Positions 1 through 9,660 of a stretch of 64,000 nucleotides of DNA are shown one piece after another (the stretch's first letter is position 1; each line of letters starts with the position of its first letter). The notes below the pieces were generated by a model. It saw only the letters and a list, made by a program, of their open reading frames with translations, did no database searches and was not told the DNA's origin. Source of the DNA: Rhodobacterales bacterium HKCCE3408 (GTDB lineage: Bacteria; Pseudomonadota; Alphaproteobacteria; Rhodobacterales; Rhodobacteraceae); assembly GCA_015689705.1 (NCBI GenBank), contig WVSN01000001.1:62001-126000 (forward strand), read 5' to 3'. A program made the translations under genes and the position numbers.

Positions 1-257
1 TAGTTGATCTCTTGCGTGCGGCCCGGCGTGTTCGATGTGCGGGCCAGCGCCTTGCGACCGGTCAGGGCGTTGATGAGGCTCGACTTCCCGACATTCGACC
101 GGCCGGCGAAGCAGACTTCGAGCCGGTCCGCCGGGGGCAGGCCGTCCATGGCGACGACGCCCTTCAGGAATTCCGCGCCGGCGGCGAAGAGCTTGCGCCC
201 GGCCTCGCGGTCCGCATCGTCCGGCTCCTCGGCCCGTGGAAAGGGCAGGGTCGTCAT
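1..257 (-). CDS. engB: Ribosome biogenesis GTP-binding protein EngB/YihA (3' end beyond window)
   Basis: This is the N-terminal 85 or so residues of a TrmE-Era-EngA-like small GTPase needed for 50S subunit assembly in the cytoplasm. The translation shows the G1/P-loop [16 protein letters not shown] (about residues 52-67) followed by the TPGRTQ switch region typical of EngB. The rest of the G domain lies off the left edge. The ATG overlaps the TGA of the upstream MOSC gene (ATGA), which itself overlaps yidC, so the three genes read as one translationally coupled unit. yidC-MOSC-engB is a common rhodobacterial order. The family assignment is firm. Confidence 0.93.
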   Translation of the reverse strand, partial: MTTLPFPRAEEPDDADREAGRKLFAAGAEFLKGVVAMDGLPPADRLEVCFAGRSNVGKSSLINALTGRKALARTSNTPGRTQEIN

Positions 258-1033
258 TGCACCGTGACGGTGTCGCCGGCAGCGATCCGGCCGCCTTCCG
301 TCACCCGGGCGTAGACGCCGAAATCGGTATGGCCCCACCCGTCCTCGAGCGTGTCGAGCACGGCCGCGTCGCGATGTCCGGTTTCCGGGTTCGCGTCGGT
401 CGCGCGGCAGCGGGTGATGCGTTCGACCACCTCGAGCGCGGCGCCGCCGATCCGGAGCGTCCGGCCGACGAGATCGAATTCATCCCACGGCGCCAGCCCA
501 TCGAGCCAGAGATTGCCGCGGAACCGCCGCGGGTCCATCTCCTGCCCGATCTTCTGGCCAAGCGCGCGGAGCGAGGCGAGGTTCAGGATCGCGACACTCG
601 GGAATTCCATGTCGGCCATGCCGGTCAGCGGGGCGCGGATCAGGTCCGCCGGGGCCGGGCGGTTTTCGGGATAGATTGGTTTCAGCCAGTCGACGAGTTG
701 CGCGCCATCCCGCGCGGGGTCGATCACGATCTCGGGCCGGTCGGGATGGGAGAGCCGGATGCGCGTCGCCGGGATGGTCGCATCATCGGGGCCGAGCGGT
801 TCGCTCACCGTCTCGACCTTCGCCGTCACGGCCATCAGTGAAGGACCCTTGGCCCCGCGCACGAAGTTCCGGCTGTGCCGCCATCCGGCACCGGCCTCGC
901 CGCCCTCCTGCAGGACGGCCCAGGCCCGGTCGAGCGGCAGCGGGCGGTCCTTTGTCAGGTCGACGCGGTCGAGCGGTTCCGCACCCACGCCCTTGATCGG
1001 GTGGCGCCAGATCTGCGCCAGCGTGGCGCTCAT
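254..1033 (-). CDS. MOSC domain-containing protein
   Basis: The 259-residue protein has an N-terminal MOSC_N beta-barrel segment ([10 protein letters not shown] near residue 8) and a C-terminal MOSC domain with the conserved cysteine in [12 protein letters not shown] (about residues 217-228). MOSC proteins handle molybdenum cofactor or sulfur-transfer chemistry; the substrate of this stand-alone form cannot be told from sequence. I chose the ATG at 1033 because it overlaps the yidC stop codon by ATGA. A longer reading frame continues upstream only as an antisense-like extension inside yidC. The stop overlaps the engB start, so expression is probably coupled to yidC. Confidence 0.88.
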   Translation of the reverse strand: MSATLAQIWRHPIKGVGAEPLDRVDLTKDRPLPLDRAWAVLQEGGEAGAGWRHSRNFVRGAKGPSLMAVTAKVETVSEPLGPDDATIPATRIRLSHPDRPEIVIDPARDGAQLVDWLKPIYPENRPAPADLIRAPLTGMADMEFPSVAILNLASLRALGQKIGQEMDPRRFRGNLWLDGLAPWDEFDLVGRTLRIGGAALEVVERITRCRATDANPETGHRDAAVLDTLEDGWGHTDFGVYARVTEGGRIAAGDTVTVQ

Positions 1034-2859
1034 TTCTTCTCGGGCGCCTTGCGGCGGAAGCTCGACCTGATGTTGCCGAACAGGTCGGGCGTGTGCCCGT
1101 GCGTCCGCATGATCGTGTACTGCTGGATGAAGGTCAGCGTGTTGTTCGTGATCCAGTACACCAGCAGGCCGCTGGCGAAATGGCCGAGCATGAACATGAA
1201 GATCCAGGGCAGCCACGCGAAGATCGCAGCCTGCGTCGGGTCGGGCGGCGCGGGGTTCAGCTTCTGCTGCAGCCACATCGTGATGCCGAGAAGGATCGGC
1301 AGGACGCCGATGAAGATCAGCGCGAGGACCGTTCCGGCTTCGGGTGCAGGCCACGGCAGCAGACCGAACAGGTTGTAGAGCGACGAGGAATCCGGCGCCG
1401 AGAGGTCGTTCAGCCAGCCGAAGAACGGCGCCTGCCGCAGTTCCAGCGTGACGAAGATCACCTTGTAGAGCGAGAAGAAGATCGGGATCTGCAGAAGGAT
1501 CGGCAGACAGCCCGAGGCCGGGTTCACGTTGTTCTTCTTGTACAGCTCCATCATGCCTTCCTGGAGCTTCTGGCGGTCGTCGCCGGCCCGTTCCTTCAGC
1601 TTCTCCATCTCGGGCTGAAGCTCGCGCATGCGGGCCATCGAGACGTAGGAGCGGAAGGCGAGCGGGAAGAGAAGGACCTTCAGGAACAGCGTGAGCCCGA
1701 TGATGGCCAGGCCCATGTTGCCGATCAGCCCGTGCAGGTTGTGCAGGAGCCAGAAGATCGGCTTCGTCAGGAAATAGAACCAGCCCCAGTCGATGGCGTC
1801 GATGAACCGGTCGATCCCGCCCTCGTTCTGGTACTCGCGGATCGTCTCCCATTCCTTCGCGCCCGAGAACAGCCTTGTGGTGATCTCGGTGACCTGCCCG
1901 GGCTCGGCGGTCATGGTCGGCAGACGGGTTTCGGTGCGGTAAATGTCGGTCGCGGCGTCGTAGCGCACGACCGAGGTGTAGGGCTGGCCGGGATCGGGGA
2001 TCAGCGCGGTCAGCCAGTACTTGTCCGCGAACCCGATCCAGCCCTGCTCGGCCACGTCGAGGACCTCGGCGTTCGCGCCCTCGCGTTCGACGAAGTCGAG
2101 GTCGGGAATGTCGTCGTAGCCGAAATGTTGCAGCGTGCCGTCGGAGACGCGGGTCACGCCTTCGAAGCTGACGAAGAAGTTCTGCAGGTCAGCGGGCTCT
2201 CCGTGGCGGGCCACGATGCCGTAGGGGGCGACGCGCACGGCCGCTTCGGTGGTGTTTTCGACCGATTGCGTGACCGAGAACATGTAGTCCTCGTCGACCG
2301 TGATCGTTCGGCGGAAGACCAGGCCCGAGCCGTTTTCCCAGACGAGGGTCACGGGGCTGTCGGGTGTCAGTGTCTCGCCGCTTTCGACGCTCCATGGCGT
2401 GTTGACGTTCGGTACCGCGTCGAAATCGAGATCGCCGCCAGGCGCCCAACCGTAAAGGGCATAATAGGCGCCGGCCGCGCCGGCCGGGGACAGCAGGGTG
2501 ACATTGTCCGAGGATGGGTCGGTGGTGACGTGGTAGCCGAGGAGCGAGAGGTCATCGATCCGTCCGCCGATCAGCGAGATCGAGCCCGACAGGCGCGGTG
2601 TTTCGATGGCGACCCGTTCGGTGCTTCCGAGAGCGACTTCACGGGTTTCCGCGCTGTCGGCCATGGCCGGCGTTTCGGGCGCCGGCGGGGCGAGAGCGGG
2701 ATCGCCGCCAGATTCCGCGCCGGGCGCGGCTGCCTGAGAGGTTTCGGTCGCCGGCTGTTGGTCGGGCGGAAGCTCGGGTGGGAACAGGACGAACCAGACC
2801 ATGATGAGAAGAAAACTCAGCGCGGTCGCGAGGATGAGGTTTCTGCTCTGGTCGTCCAT
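1030..2859 (-). CDS. yidC: Membrane protein insertase YidC
   Basis: The 609-residue inner-membrane insertase folds and inserts membrane proteins alone or with SecYEG. It has an N-terminal membrane anchor (about residues 8-25), a Pro/Ala/Glu-rich linker, a large periplasmic beta domain (about 75-350), then the conserved 60KD_IMP core of five membrane helices with a cytoplasmic helical hairpin (LQPEMEKLKERAGDD), and a basic C-terminal tail. The length is normal for Gram-negative YidC. rnpA, yidD and rpmH lie upstream on the same strand but are separated by ttcA and an EAL gene, a looser arrangement than the usual rpmH-rnpA-yidD-yidC block. Confidence 0.97.
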   Translation of the reverse strand: MDDQSRNLILATALSFLLIMVWFVLFPPELPPDQQPATETSQAAAPGAESGGDPALAPPAPETPAMADSAETREVALGSTERVAIETPRLSGSISLIGGRIDDLSLLGYHVTTDPSSDNVTLLSPAGAAGAYYALYGWAPGGDLDFDAVPNVNTPWSVESGETLTPDSPVTLVWENGSGLVFRRTITVDEDYMFSVTQSVENTTEAAVRVAPYGIVARHGEPADLQNFFVSFEGVTRVSDGTLQHFGYDDIPDLDFVEREGANAEVLDVAEQGWIGFADKYWLTALIPDPGQPYTSVVRYDAATDIYRTETRLPTMTAEPGQVTEITTRLFSGAKEWETIREYQNEGGIDRFIDAIDWGWFYFLTKPIFWLLHNLHGLIGNMGLAIIGLTLFLKVLLFPLAFRSYVSMARMRELQPEMEKLKERAGDDRQKLQEGMMELYKKNNVNPASGCLPILLQIPIFFSLYKVIFVTLELRQAPFFGWLNDLSAPDSSSLYNLFGLLPWPAPEAGTVLALIFIGVLPILLGITMWLQQKLNPAPPDPTQAAIFAWLPWIFMFMLGHFASGLLVYWITNNTLTFIQQYTIMRTHGHTPDLFGNIRSSFRRKAPEKK

Positions 2860-2975
2860 GATCGCGGCGGCCCCCGGTAAGAATACCAGTGGCGGTTCAA
2901 CAGAAGGGCGCCGGGAAGGTCAAGGGTAAAAGGCCGGGACGAAAGGGCGCGGCAAGGGGTGCGGACATTATCGGC

Positions 2976-4520
2976 CTAGCCGGCGCGGCGGCCGATCCGG
3001 GGCGGGCTGACGGCGTGAGTGCGATGCCGGTCGATCCAGTGGACCGTCTCTTCGAACGGCATCGGCCGGGCGATCCCGAAGCCCTGCACGTGCCCGCAGC
3101 CAAGCTGCGCAAGGATCGAATGTTCGCCGCTGGTCTCCACCCCCTCGGCCAGTGTCTCGACCCCGAGATGCTCGGCCAGTGCGAGGATCGCGGCCACCAT
3201 CGATTGCTGCTCGGGGTCGGCGTCGATGCCGGAAACGAAGCTGCGGTCGATCTTGATACGCTGTGCGCGGAAGCGCCGGATATTCGAGATCGAGGCCTGC
3301 CCGGTGCCGAAATCGTCGAGATCGAGGTTGAAGCCATGGCTGGCCAGCTGATCGACATTGCGCAGGATCATGTCGTCATGTCCGAGCGCAGCGACGCTTT
3401 CCAAGATCTCCACCGTCAGTCGGCCGGGCCGCATGTCATGCCGGTCGACTTCCCACTTCACCCGGTCGGACAAGCCCGGGTCGCGCAGCTCCTCGGGCGA
3501 GAAATTGACCGCGACCGAGGGGACCCTCAGCCCCCTGCGGTCCCATGCGGCCAGAGCCGAGAGCGCCTGCGACATCATCGTCTCGCCGAGCCGGGCCATG
3601 CGCCCGGCATTGCGGATGGGTTGCAGGAACTGCCCCGGGGCAAGCAAGCCGAGGGCCGGGTGATGCCAGCGCGCAAGCGCCTCGAATCCGGAGATCTCCC
3701 CGGTATCCGTGCAGATCTGCGGCTGGAACCACGCCCGGATTTCACCTTCGGCAAAGGCCTGGTCCACCGACCGCGTCAGTTCAGCCGCCTGTTTCACCCG
3801 GTCGTGCAAATCGGACGAGAAATCCTGCACCGAGCCCGGCCCGCATCCCTGCGCCTCGGCGACAGCGGTCTCTGCCCCTTGGGCGAGATCGCGGACCTCC
3901 AGTGGATCCGGCGTGGCGATGCCAATCGAGGCGGTCACGTTTGCCGTGCCGCCACCGATATGGATGGGCTCCGCGATCGAGGATTGCAGGCGCGCCGCGA
4001 TGCGCCGGACTGTTTCTGAGCGGACGAGCGGCTGCGGATGCAGGACGATGGCGAAGGTTCCGTCTTCGACCCGGGCCATGGTGTCGTCACCGCGGAGCGT
4101 GACCCGGACGCGTTCGGCCGTGCGCCGCAGGATATCGTCTCGTCCGTCGGGGCCCCATTTGCGTGCCAGGTTTTCCTGTCCGTCGAGGCGGACGAAGAGG
4201 CAGGCGGTGGTCATCCTGTCCCTGGCCGCCACGGCAGCAAGCGCGGCCTCGGCGGCGCCGCGAAGGGGCAGGCCGGTAGTCGGGTCGCGCGAAAACCCGT
4301 CGGTCGGCGGCTCGGGTGCGCGTCGCAGCAAGCGCGTCAGCACGTCGATCATCAGCAGGGCCGGCAGCACGATCCCGGTGGCCTCAGCGACGCTTCGGTC
4401 CCAGAGGCTGGCGACGACGATAGCGAGAAGCGGGAAGAGGGCCAGAGTCTCGGCCCGTACAGGGCTGGCACAGGAGAAGCGACCGGCGTCGGACAGTCTC
4501 GCTTTTCCCAGGCTCGGCAT
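2976..4520 (-). CDS. Membrane-anchored EAL-domain protein with degenerate GGDEF domain
   Basis: Two hydrophobic segments (about residues 22-60) precede a GGDEF-like domain (about 85-230) and an EAL domain (about 250-500). The diguanylate cyclase signature is replaced by VEDGTF, so this half should not make c-di-GMP. The EAL half keeps FEALARW, EILES, LDDFGTG and KIDRSF, which supports an active c-di-GMP phosphodiesterase. The degenerate domain may be a GTP sensor or dimerisation module. I prefer the ATG at 4520 because GGAG lies 6 nt upstream; an ATG at 4559 would add 13 residues without a visible ribosome site. It lies between ttcA and yidC on the same strand. Confidence 0.88.
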   Translation of the reverse strand: MPSLGKARLSDAGRFSCASPVRAETLALFPLLAIVVASLWDRSVAEATGIVLPALLMIDVLTRLLRRAPEPPTDGFSRDPTTGLPLRGAAEAALAAVAARDRMTTACLFVRLDGQENLARKWGPDGRDDILRRTAERVRVTLRGDDTMARVEDGTFAIVLHPQPLVRSETVRRIAARLQSSIAEPIHIGGGTANVTASIGIATPDPLEVRDLAQGAETAVAEAQGCGPGSVQDFSSDLHDRVKQAAELTRSVDQAFAEGEIRAWFQPQICTDTGEISGFEALARWHHPALGLLAPGQFLQPIRNAGRMARLGETMMSQALSALAAWDRRGLRVPSVAVNFSPEELRDPGLSDRVKWEVDRHDMRPGRLTVEILESVAALGHDDMILRNVDQLASHGFNLDLDDFGTGQASISNIRRFRAQRIKIDRSFVSGIDADPEQQSMVAAILALAEHLGVETLAEGVETSGEHSILAQLGCGHVQGFGIARPMPFEETVHWIDRHRTHAVSPPRIGRRAG

Positions 4521-4610
4521 CAGTTTCTCCGCCCATCCGCCGGACGGGCCGGCTGGCACTGGCGTAGAGAGATAGGAGAAACAGACTGACGGCGATTTAA
4601 CGCTGTCGTC

Positions 4611-5462
4611 TCAATCGCTCGGATTTTCGACGAATCCGCCCGGTAGCGTCAGCGCCGCGAAATCGAACAGATCCGCGTCGAGAAGATGGGAGGGCCGGGC
4701 GGTGGTGAGCGCCGAGAAGATCTTCTGCCGCCGGCCGGGCGCGCGTGCTTCCCACTCGTCCAGCATCCGCTTGATGACCTGCCGCTGAAGCTCGTCCTGA
4801 CTGCCACACAGGTCGCAGGGGATGATCGGGTAGCCCATCGCGCGGGAGAAGGCGTCGCAATCCTCCTCGGCGACATGGGCGAGCGGCCGCAGGACCATCA
4901 GGTCGCCTTCGTCGTTCAGAAGCTTCGGCGGCATCGTGGCGAGCTTGCCGCCGTGAAAGAGGTTGAGGAAAAAGGTCTCGAGAATGTCGTCCCGGTGATG
5001 GCCGAGCACGACCGCGTGGCAGCCCTCCTCACGCGCGATGCGGTAGAGATTGCCGCGCCGGAGCCGCGAGCACAGAGCGCAATAGGTCCGGCCCTGCGGC
5101 ACCTTGTCGAGGACGATGGAGTAGGTGTCGGCATATTCGATGCGGTGCGGCACGCCCATCCGCGACAGGAATTCGGGCAGAACGGTCGCCGGAAAGCCCG
5201 GCTGTCCCTGGTCGAGGTTGCAGGCGAGGATCTCGACCGGCAGAAGCCCGCGCCATTGCAGCTCTGTCAGCGCGGCGAGCAGCGTGTAGCTGTCCTTCCC
5301 GCCCGACAGGCAGACGAGCCACTTCTGACCGCGCACGGCCATGCCGTACCGCTCGATTGCCTCTCGCGTCTCGCGGATGATCCGCTTGCGGAGCTTCTTG
5401 AACTCCGTCGTCTTGGGCGCGCCGTGGAACAGCGGGTGGATATCGTCGGCTTCGTCGAGCAT
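4611..5462 (-). CDS. ttcA: tRNA 2-thiocytidine(32) synthetase TtcA
   Basis: This ATP- and iron-sulfur-dependent enzyme thiolates C32 of tRNA. The 283-residue product has the PP-loop SGGKDS (about residue 52), the CALC pair and the CDLC pair that ligate the [4Fe-4S] cluster, and the TtcA-type segment [13 protein letters not shown] at 5498 would extend the frame by 12 residues, but the ATG at 5462 matches the family N-terminus better; neither has a clear ribosome site. The gene diverges from the DUF900 hydrolase, with about 100 bp between them. Confidence 0.95.
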   Translation of the reverse strand: MLDEADDIHPLFHGAPKTTEFKKLRKRIIRETREAIERYGMAVRGQKWLVCLSGGKDSYTLLAALTELQWRGLLPVEILACNLDQGQPGFPATVLPEFLSRMGVPHRIEYADTYSIVLDKVPQGRTYCALCSRLRRGNLYRIAREEGCHAVVLGHHRDDILETFFLNLFHGGKLATMPPKLLNDEGDLMVLRPLAHVAEEDCDAFSRAMGYPIIPCDLCGSQDELQRQVIKRMLDEWEARAPGRRQKIFSALTTARPSHLLDADLFDFAALTLPGGFVENPSD

Positions 5463-5562
5463 GGCAGCGGTCTTAAGCGCCGCCCCCGGGACACGCAACG
5501 GATTTGGTTGGACAGGGCGGGGCTGGTATCATGCGGGGCATTTCAACCGCACGAGTCTTTCG

Positions 5563-6453
5563 ATGAATTTCTTCTTCACCCGCCGGCGCTATGTCGCCGC
5601 GACTGACACCTTCTCGCGCGATCTCGCGCCGGATACGAGCTATGTCGTCCTGCCGAAGGACAACGTGAACGCAGGCTTCCGCACCACTCGCGACGACTGG
5701 CTGACGAACATGCGGACAAAAATGGGCTCGAACGAGGTCCTGATCTACGTCCATGGCTTCAACACCTCGCAGGCTACGATGCTGCGCAATCTGCGCAAGG
5801 TGAAGGCCGGCGTCCGGCAGGCGGGGTTCGGCGGCGCTGTGATCGCGTTCTCCTGGCCCAACCGCGAAAGCGGCTCGCCCTCGGGATATCTCTCCGACCG
5901 CAACGCCGCGCCGGGATTCGCACCGTCGCTCTACCTCGACGGGATCCGCCCGATCCAGGGGATGGCCGGCGATCCGAAGGTGCACGTCCTGTGCCATTCG
6001 CTCGGGTCTTACGTCTTCCTGATCGGCCTGTCGGGGCAGAACGTCAGCCCGAAGATCGACCAGCTTGCCTTCGTGGCCGCCGATCTCGACCAGCCTTGGT
6101 TTCATCCCGGCGGGCAGGGCACAAGGGCGGTCGAGGCGTGGTGCCGCCAGCTGACGAACTACTACAGCCTGAAGGATCGCATCCTCGATCTGTCCGAGAA
6201 TTACATCCACGGCGACCCCCGGATCGGCGGGGACGGGCTGCCGCATCCGACGGCGGTCAACCAGAAGGACGTCGCCTGCGCCGACCGCTATCTCTCGCCG
6301 GATTACGAAGGAAAGCGCACACCGTCCTATTCGCACAGCTTCTATTTCGACGATGCGCCGTGGCTGCGGGATCTGGGGCTGACCCTGCGCGGCCTTACAC
6401 CCGACACACGGGGTCCGGCGCCGAACCCGCCCGACCACGTCCTGGTGCCCTAG
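5563..6453 (+). CDS. DUF900-type alpha/beta hydrolase
   Basis: The 296-residue protein has the core features of the DUF900 alpha/beta hydrolase family: LIYVHGFN (oxyanion strand-turn), AFSWPNRE, and the nucleophile elbow [10 protein letters not shown], with Ser as the expected catalytic residue. No signal peptide is visible and the N-terminus starts with MNFFFTRR. The substrate is unknown; the family is usually annotated as esterase or lipase-like. The gene sits alone on the plus strand within the otherwise minus-strand rpmH-to-engB region, and its stop overlaps the 3' end of yidD in a convergent arrangement. Confidence 0.82.
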   Translation: MNFFFTRRRYVAATDTFSRDLAPDTSYVVLPKDNVNAGFRTTRDDWLTNMRTKMGSNEVLIYVHGFNTSQATMLRNLRKVKAGVRQAGFGGAVIAFSWPNRESGSPSGYLSDRNAAPGFAPSLYLDGIRPIQGMAGDPKVHVLCHSLGSYVFLIGLSGQNVSPKIDQLAFVAADLDQPWFHPGGQGTRAVEAWCRQLTNYYSLKDRILDLSENYIHGDPRIGGDGLPHPTAVNQKDVACADRYLSPDYEGKRTPSYSHSFYFDDAPWLRDLGLTLRGLTPDTRGPAPNPPDHVLVP

Positions 6454-6671
6454 TCCGGGACGTTGTCGATGCCCGAACCGCCCCACGGGTGGCAGCGTGC
6501 GATGCGGCGAAGCGTCAGCCAGCCCCCCTTCAGTCCGCCATGCCGTTCGAGGGCCTCGAGCGCGTAGGCCGAGCACGTCGGCTGATAGCGGCAATTGTGC
6601 CCGACGAGCGGTGAGAAGGTCGCGCGGTAGGCGCGGACGGGCAGGGCGAAGAACCAGGCCAGCGGTGTCAC
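6450..6671 (-). CDS. yidD: Membrane protein insertion efficiency factor YidD
   Basis: This small (73-residue) membrane-associated protein assists YidC-dependent insertion. It shows the YidD signature: an amphipathic N-terminus ([15 protein letters not shown]), the cysteine block [15 protein letters not shown], and the C-terminal [13 protein letters not shown] start it at the GTG at 6671, which overlaps the rnpA TGA (GTGA) as in many genomes. An upstream in-frame start would run into rnpA. Its order after rpmH and rnpA is the standard bacterial one. Confidence 0.93.
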   Translation of the reverse strand: MTPLAWFFALPVRAYRATFSPLVGHNCRYQPTCSAYALEALERHGGLKGGWLTLRRIARCHPWGGSGIDNVPD

Positions 6672-7045
6672 TTGTGCACCTTGTCGAGCGCGCGGATGAG
6701 GTCTGATCGCATCGCGTCGAACGGGTGAGAGACGGTGGCGTCGGCGCGCCCGATCAGCACGTAATCCCACCCGGGGCGGCCATGCTGCGGCATCACTTCG
6801 CGGGCCAGTGCGCGAAGCCGGCGCTTGGCCCGGTTGCGGGTCACGGCGTTACCGACCTTCTTCGAACAGGTGAACCCGACCCGTACCCCGCCGCCATCGG
6901 CGCGGTCGCGGCCTTGCAGCAGGAAGCCGGGCATCGGCGCGCGGCGGGCACGGGCGGCGGCGAGGAAATCAGCGCGCTTTTTCAGCGTCTCAACGCAAAC
7001 CGCCCCCGGCGACGCGTCGGTCGGCAGGGGCAGCGACGGGGTCAT
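6668..7045 (-). CDS. rnpA: Ribonuclease P protein component
   Basis: This is the protein subunit of RNase P, which binds the catalytic RNA and helps remove the 5' leader of pre-tRNA. The 125-residue basic protein contains the hallmark RNRAKRRLR motif after [14 protein letters not shown], and LKKRADF near the N-terminus. It lies 16 bp downstream of rpmH and overlaps yidD, so the three are transcribed together from the promoter ahead of rpmH. The RNase P RNA gene is not in this window. Confidence 0.95.
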   Translation of the reverse strand: MTPSLPLPTDASPGAVCVETLKKRADFLAAARARRAPMPGFLLQGRDRADGGGVRVGFTCSKKVGNAVTRNRAKRRLRALAREVMPQHGRPGWDYVLIGRADATVSHPFDAMRSDLIRALDKVHK

Positions 7046-7061
7046 GACCCTTGAATGCGCC

Positions 7062-7199
7062 TCAGGCGCTCAGCGACTTCCGGCCGCGGGCGCGGCGGGC
7101 GTTCAGGACCTTGCGGCCGCCCTTGGTCGCCATGCGCGCGCGGAATCCGTGGCGGCGCTTCCGCACGAGGTTCGACGGCTGATAGGTGCGTTTCGACAT
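7062..7199 (-). CDS. rpmH: 50S ribosomal protein L34
   Basis: This 45-residue ribosomal protein is very basic and begins [10 protein letters not shown], followed by [18 protein letters not shown], the invariant L34 signature. It is the first gene of the rpmH-rnpA-yidD unit. The reading frame is complete, with ATG at 7199 and TGA at 7062. A strong sigma-70-like promoter lies about 75 bp upstream. Confidence 0.97.
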   Translation of the reverse strand: MSKRTYQPSNLVRKRRHGFRARMATKGGRKVLNARRARGRKSLSA

Positions 7200-7273
7200 C
7201 TGTCTCGCTCCGAAGTCTCGCGCGAGGCCATCTCGGCCACGGCGCGGGGAATCCCTCCTTGGGTGAAGCCCGG

Positions 7274-7302
7274 TCGATAGTCCGGTGCTGACGGCATGTC
7301 AA
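7274..7302 (-). promoter_or_regulatory. Sigma-70-type promoter of rpmH-rnpA-yidD
   Basis: On the minus strand TTGACA (7302-7297) and TATCGA (7279-7274) are separated by 17 bp. The -35 box matches consensus perfectly, and the spacing and position 75 bp before rpmH suit a strong ribosomal-protein promoter. The start site has not been mapped. Confidence 0.7.
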
Positions 7303-7484
7303 CAAAGCCCGAAGGGATTTCCGCGGCCATGATGAAACATATCGGCGGCGATGTTACCGAAATCGCGCTGCGGCGGCCGATCCGGCCCCTGATCCGTAAC
7401 GCCGCATCAAGGCGTCGTGATGCCTGATGGCGAGGCCTTCCTTCGCCCACACCTGTCTGCCAAGCCGTTGCAGGAGATGCGCCG

Positions 7485-8219
7485 ATGTCTGACACCATGA
7501 CCGAAAGGTCCGCTTCGCCCGTCACCCGGGCCCTTCCGCTCGTCCTGATCGCCGTCGGGGCGGGGCTCGGCTGGTATTTCCTCGGCGATACGCTGAGCTT
7601 CGCGACTCTGGCCGAGCACCGCGAGGCGCTGATCGCCTTCCGCGATGCCCACTACGTCGCCACGGTCGCGGTGTTCATTGCCGCCTACGTCGTCATTGTC
7701 GCCTTCTCGCTGCCCGGCGCCACGATCGCCACGCTGACCGGCGGCTTCCTCTTCGCGACTTTCCCCGGTGCGCTCTTCAACGTGGTGGCCGCCACGATCG
7801 GCGCGACCGCGATCTTCCTCGCCGCCCGGTGGGGCCTGGGCGAACGGCTGAGCGCGAAGTTCGATGCGTCGGAAGGTACGGTCAAACGCATCAAGGAAGG
7901 GATCGACCGGAACCAGTGGTCCATGCTGTTCCTGATCCGGCTTGTCCCCGCTGTGCCGTTCTTCGTCGCGAACCTGCTCCCGTCGCTTTTCGGCGTGCCG
8001 CTCTACCGCTACGTGGTCTCGACCTTCTTCGGCATCATCCCGGGCGCGGTCGTCTACACCTCGGTCGGCGCGGGTCTCGGCGAGATCTTCGAGCGCGGGG
8101 AGACGCCGGACCTGGGCATCATCTTCGAGCCGCAGATCCTGCTGCCGATCCTCGGGCTGTGCGCGCTCGCCGCGTTGCCCATCGCGCTGAACTTCATCCG
8201 CGGACGCAGGGGCCTCTGA
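7485..8219 (+). CDS. TVP38/TMEM64 family (VTT domain) membrane protein
   Basis: The 244-residue protein has about five to six hydrophobic segments and the VTT (SNARE-associated/DedA-like) core: FSLPGATIATLTGGFLF, a charged loop, and FLIRLVPAVPFFVANLLPSLFGV. VTT proteins include transporters and scramblases of lipid carriers; this one has no assigned substrate. The stop lies only 3 bp before the next gene, a flavin disulfide oxidoreductase, a pairing seen repeatedly in bacteria that hints at a shared redox or envelope role. GGAGA precedes the ATG by 8 nt. Confidence 0.85.
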   Translation: MSDTMTERSASPVTRALPLVLIAVGAGLGWYFLGDTLSFATLAEHREALIAFRDAHYVATVAVFIAAYVVIVAFSLPGATIATLTGGFLFATFPGALFNVVAATIGATAIFLAARWGLGERLSAKFDASEGTVKRIKEGIDRNQWSMLFLIRLVPAVPFFVANLLPSLFGVPLYRYVVSTFFGIIPGAVVYTSVGAGLGEIFERGETPDLGIIFEPQILLPILGLCALAALPIALNFIRGRRGL

Positions 8220-8222
8220 GAC

Positions 8223-9638
8223 ATGAAGACGATCGAGACTGATATCTGCGTCATCGGTGCCGGCTCCGGCGGTCTGAGCGTGGCGGCAGGTGCCGTGCAG
8301 ATGGGCGCGCGGGTGGTGCTCCTCGAGGGGCACAAGATGGGCGGCGACTGCCTGAACTTCGGTTGCGTCCCGTCGAAGGCGCTGCTGGCGGCGGGGCACA
8401 AGGCGCATGACACCGCGACGGCCGCCTTCGGAATTTCGGGCTACGCGCCCGAGCCGGACTTCCCGGCCGCAAAGGCGCATGTGCGTCGCACGATCGAGAC
8501 CATCGCGCCGGTCGACAGCCAGGAGCGGTTCGAAGGTCTCGGGGTGAAGGTCATCCGCGACTTCGGCCGCTTCGTCTCGCCCGACGAGATCGAGGCCGGC
8601 GACACCCGGATCCGCGCCCGACGGTTCGTCGTCGCCACCGGGTCGCGCCCCTTCGTGCCGCCGATCCCGGGTCTCGACGGCGTGGCTTACCACACCAACG
8701 AAACGATCTTCGATCTCGAGGAGCGGCCGGATCATCTGATCATCGTCGGCGGCGGGCCCATCGGTCTGGAGATGGCGCAGGCCCACCGCCGGCTCGGCTC
8801 TGCCGTCACTGTCCTCGAGGGCCAGAAGGCGCTCGGAAAGGACGATCCCGAGGCGGCGGCGGTCGTGCTGGAGACGCTGCGTGGCGAAGGCATCGAGATC
8901 GTCGAGGGCGCTCAGGTCAGCGCCGTGTCGGGCAGCGACTCTGGCATCACCGTCGAGACGGAAGACGGCCGGAGCTTCACCGGCTCGCACCTGCTTGTCG
9001 CCGTGGGGCGCGCGGTGAACGTGGACAGCCTCGATCTCGACAATGGCAATGTCTCGCATGACCGCCGGGGCGTGAAGGTCGACGCTGGCCTGCGTTCGGT
9101 CAGCAACAAGCGTGTCTACGCCGTCGGCGACGCGGCCGGGGGCCTGCAGTTCACCCATGTCGCGGGATACCATGCTGGTGTCATCATCCGCCCGATGCTG
9201 TTCGGTCTGCCGTCCAAGGCGCGCACCGATCATATCCCCTGGGCGACCTACACGGATCCGGAGCTCGCGCAGGTCGGGATGACCGAGGCCCAGGCGGTCA
9301 AGGCGCACGGCAAGTCGGCCGTCACGGTGGCCCGCTTCGACTACGACGAGAACGATCGCGCCATCGCCACCGGCCAGACGACGGGCTTTATCAAGGTGAT
9401 GGTCGTGAAGGGACGGCCGGTCGGCGCCACTATCGTCGGTGCGCAGGCGGGTGAACTGATCCAGACATGGGCGCTGGCGATCTCCGCAAAACTCAAGATG
9501 TCGGCGATCGCGGGCATGGTCGCGCCTTATCCAACTCTCGGAGAGATTAACAAACGCGCCGCAGGGGTCTATTTCTCTCCCAGGCTGTTTGACAGCCCGC
9601 TGGTGAAGCGCATCGTCCGCTTCGTGCAGCGGTTCTGA
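8223..9638 (+). CDS. FAD-dependent pyridine nucleotide-disulfide oxidoreductase (mercuric reductase/dihydrolipoamide dehydrogenase-like)
   Basis: The 471-residue protein starts with the FAD Rossmann motif GAGSGG and carries the redox-active disulfide in GGDCLNFGCVPSK (about residues 40-52). A second dinucleotide site, VGGGPIGLEMA (about 176-186), follows, then the FAD-contacting VGDAAGG and a C-terminal dimerisation domain. The C-terminus has PYPTLGE where dihydrolipoamide dehydrogenases have the HxHPTxxE catalytic histidine. It is therefore probably not a lipoamide dehydrogenase and lies closer to the mercuric-reductase-like or general thiol oxidoreductase group. No mer genes are nearby. It overlaps functionally with, and is likely co-transcribed with, the TVP38 gene. 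Confidence 0.85.
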   Translation: MKTIETDICVIGAGSGGLSVAAGAVQMGARVVLLEGHKMGGDCLNFGCVPSKALLAAGHKAHDTATAAFGISGYAPEPDFPAAKAHVRRTIETIAPVDSQERFEGLGVKVIRDFGRFVSPDEIEAGDTRIRARRFVVATGSRPFVPPIPGLDGVAYHTNETIFDLEERPDHLIIVGGGPIGLEMAQAHRRLGSAVTVLEGQKALGKDDPEAAAVVLETLRGEGIEIVEGAQVSAVSGSDSGITVETEDGRSFTGSHLLVAVGRAVNVDSLDLDNGNVSHDRRGVKVDAGLRSVSNKRVYAVGDAAGGLQFTHVAGYHAGVIIRPMLFGLPSKARTDHIPWATYTDPELAQVGMTEAQAVKAHGKSAVTVARFDYDENDRAIATGQTTGFIKVMVVKGRPVGATIVGAQAGELIQTWALAISAKLKMSAIAGMVAPYPTLGEINKRAAGVYFSPRLFDSPLVKRIVRFVQRF

Positions 9639-9660
9639 CGCGGGACGCGGGAGGTCCTTG

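Noticed and set aside
1093-2880. A 595-codon plus-strand frame opposite yidC
   Set aside because: It lies entirely antisense to yidC and has no domain pattern.
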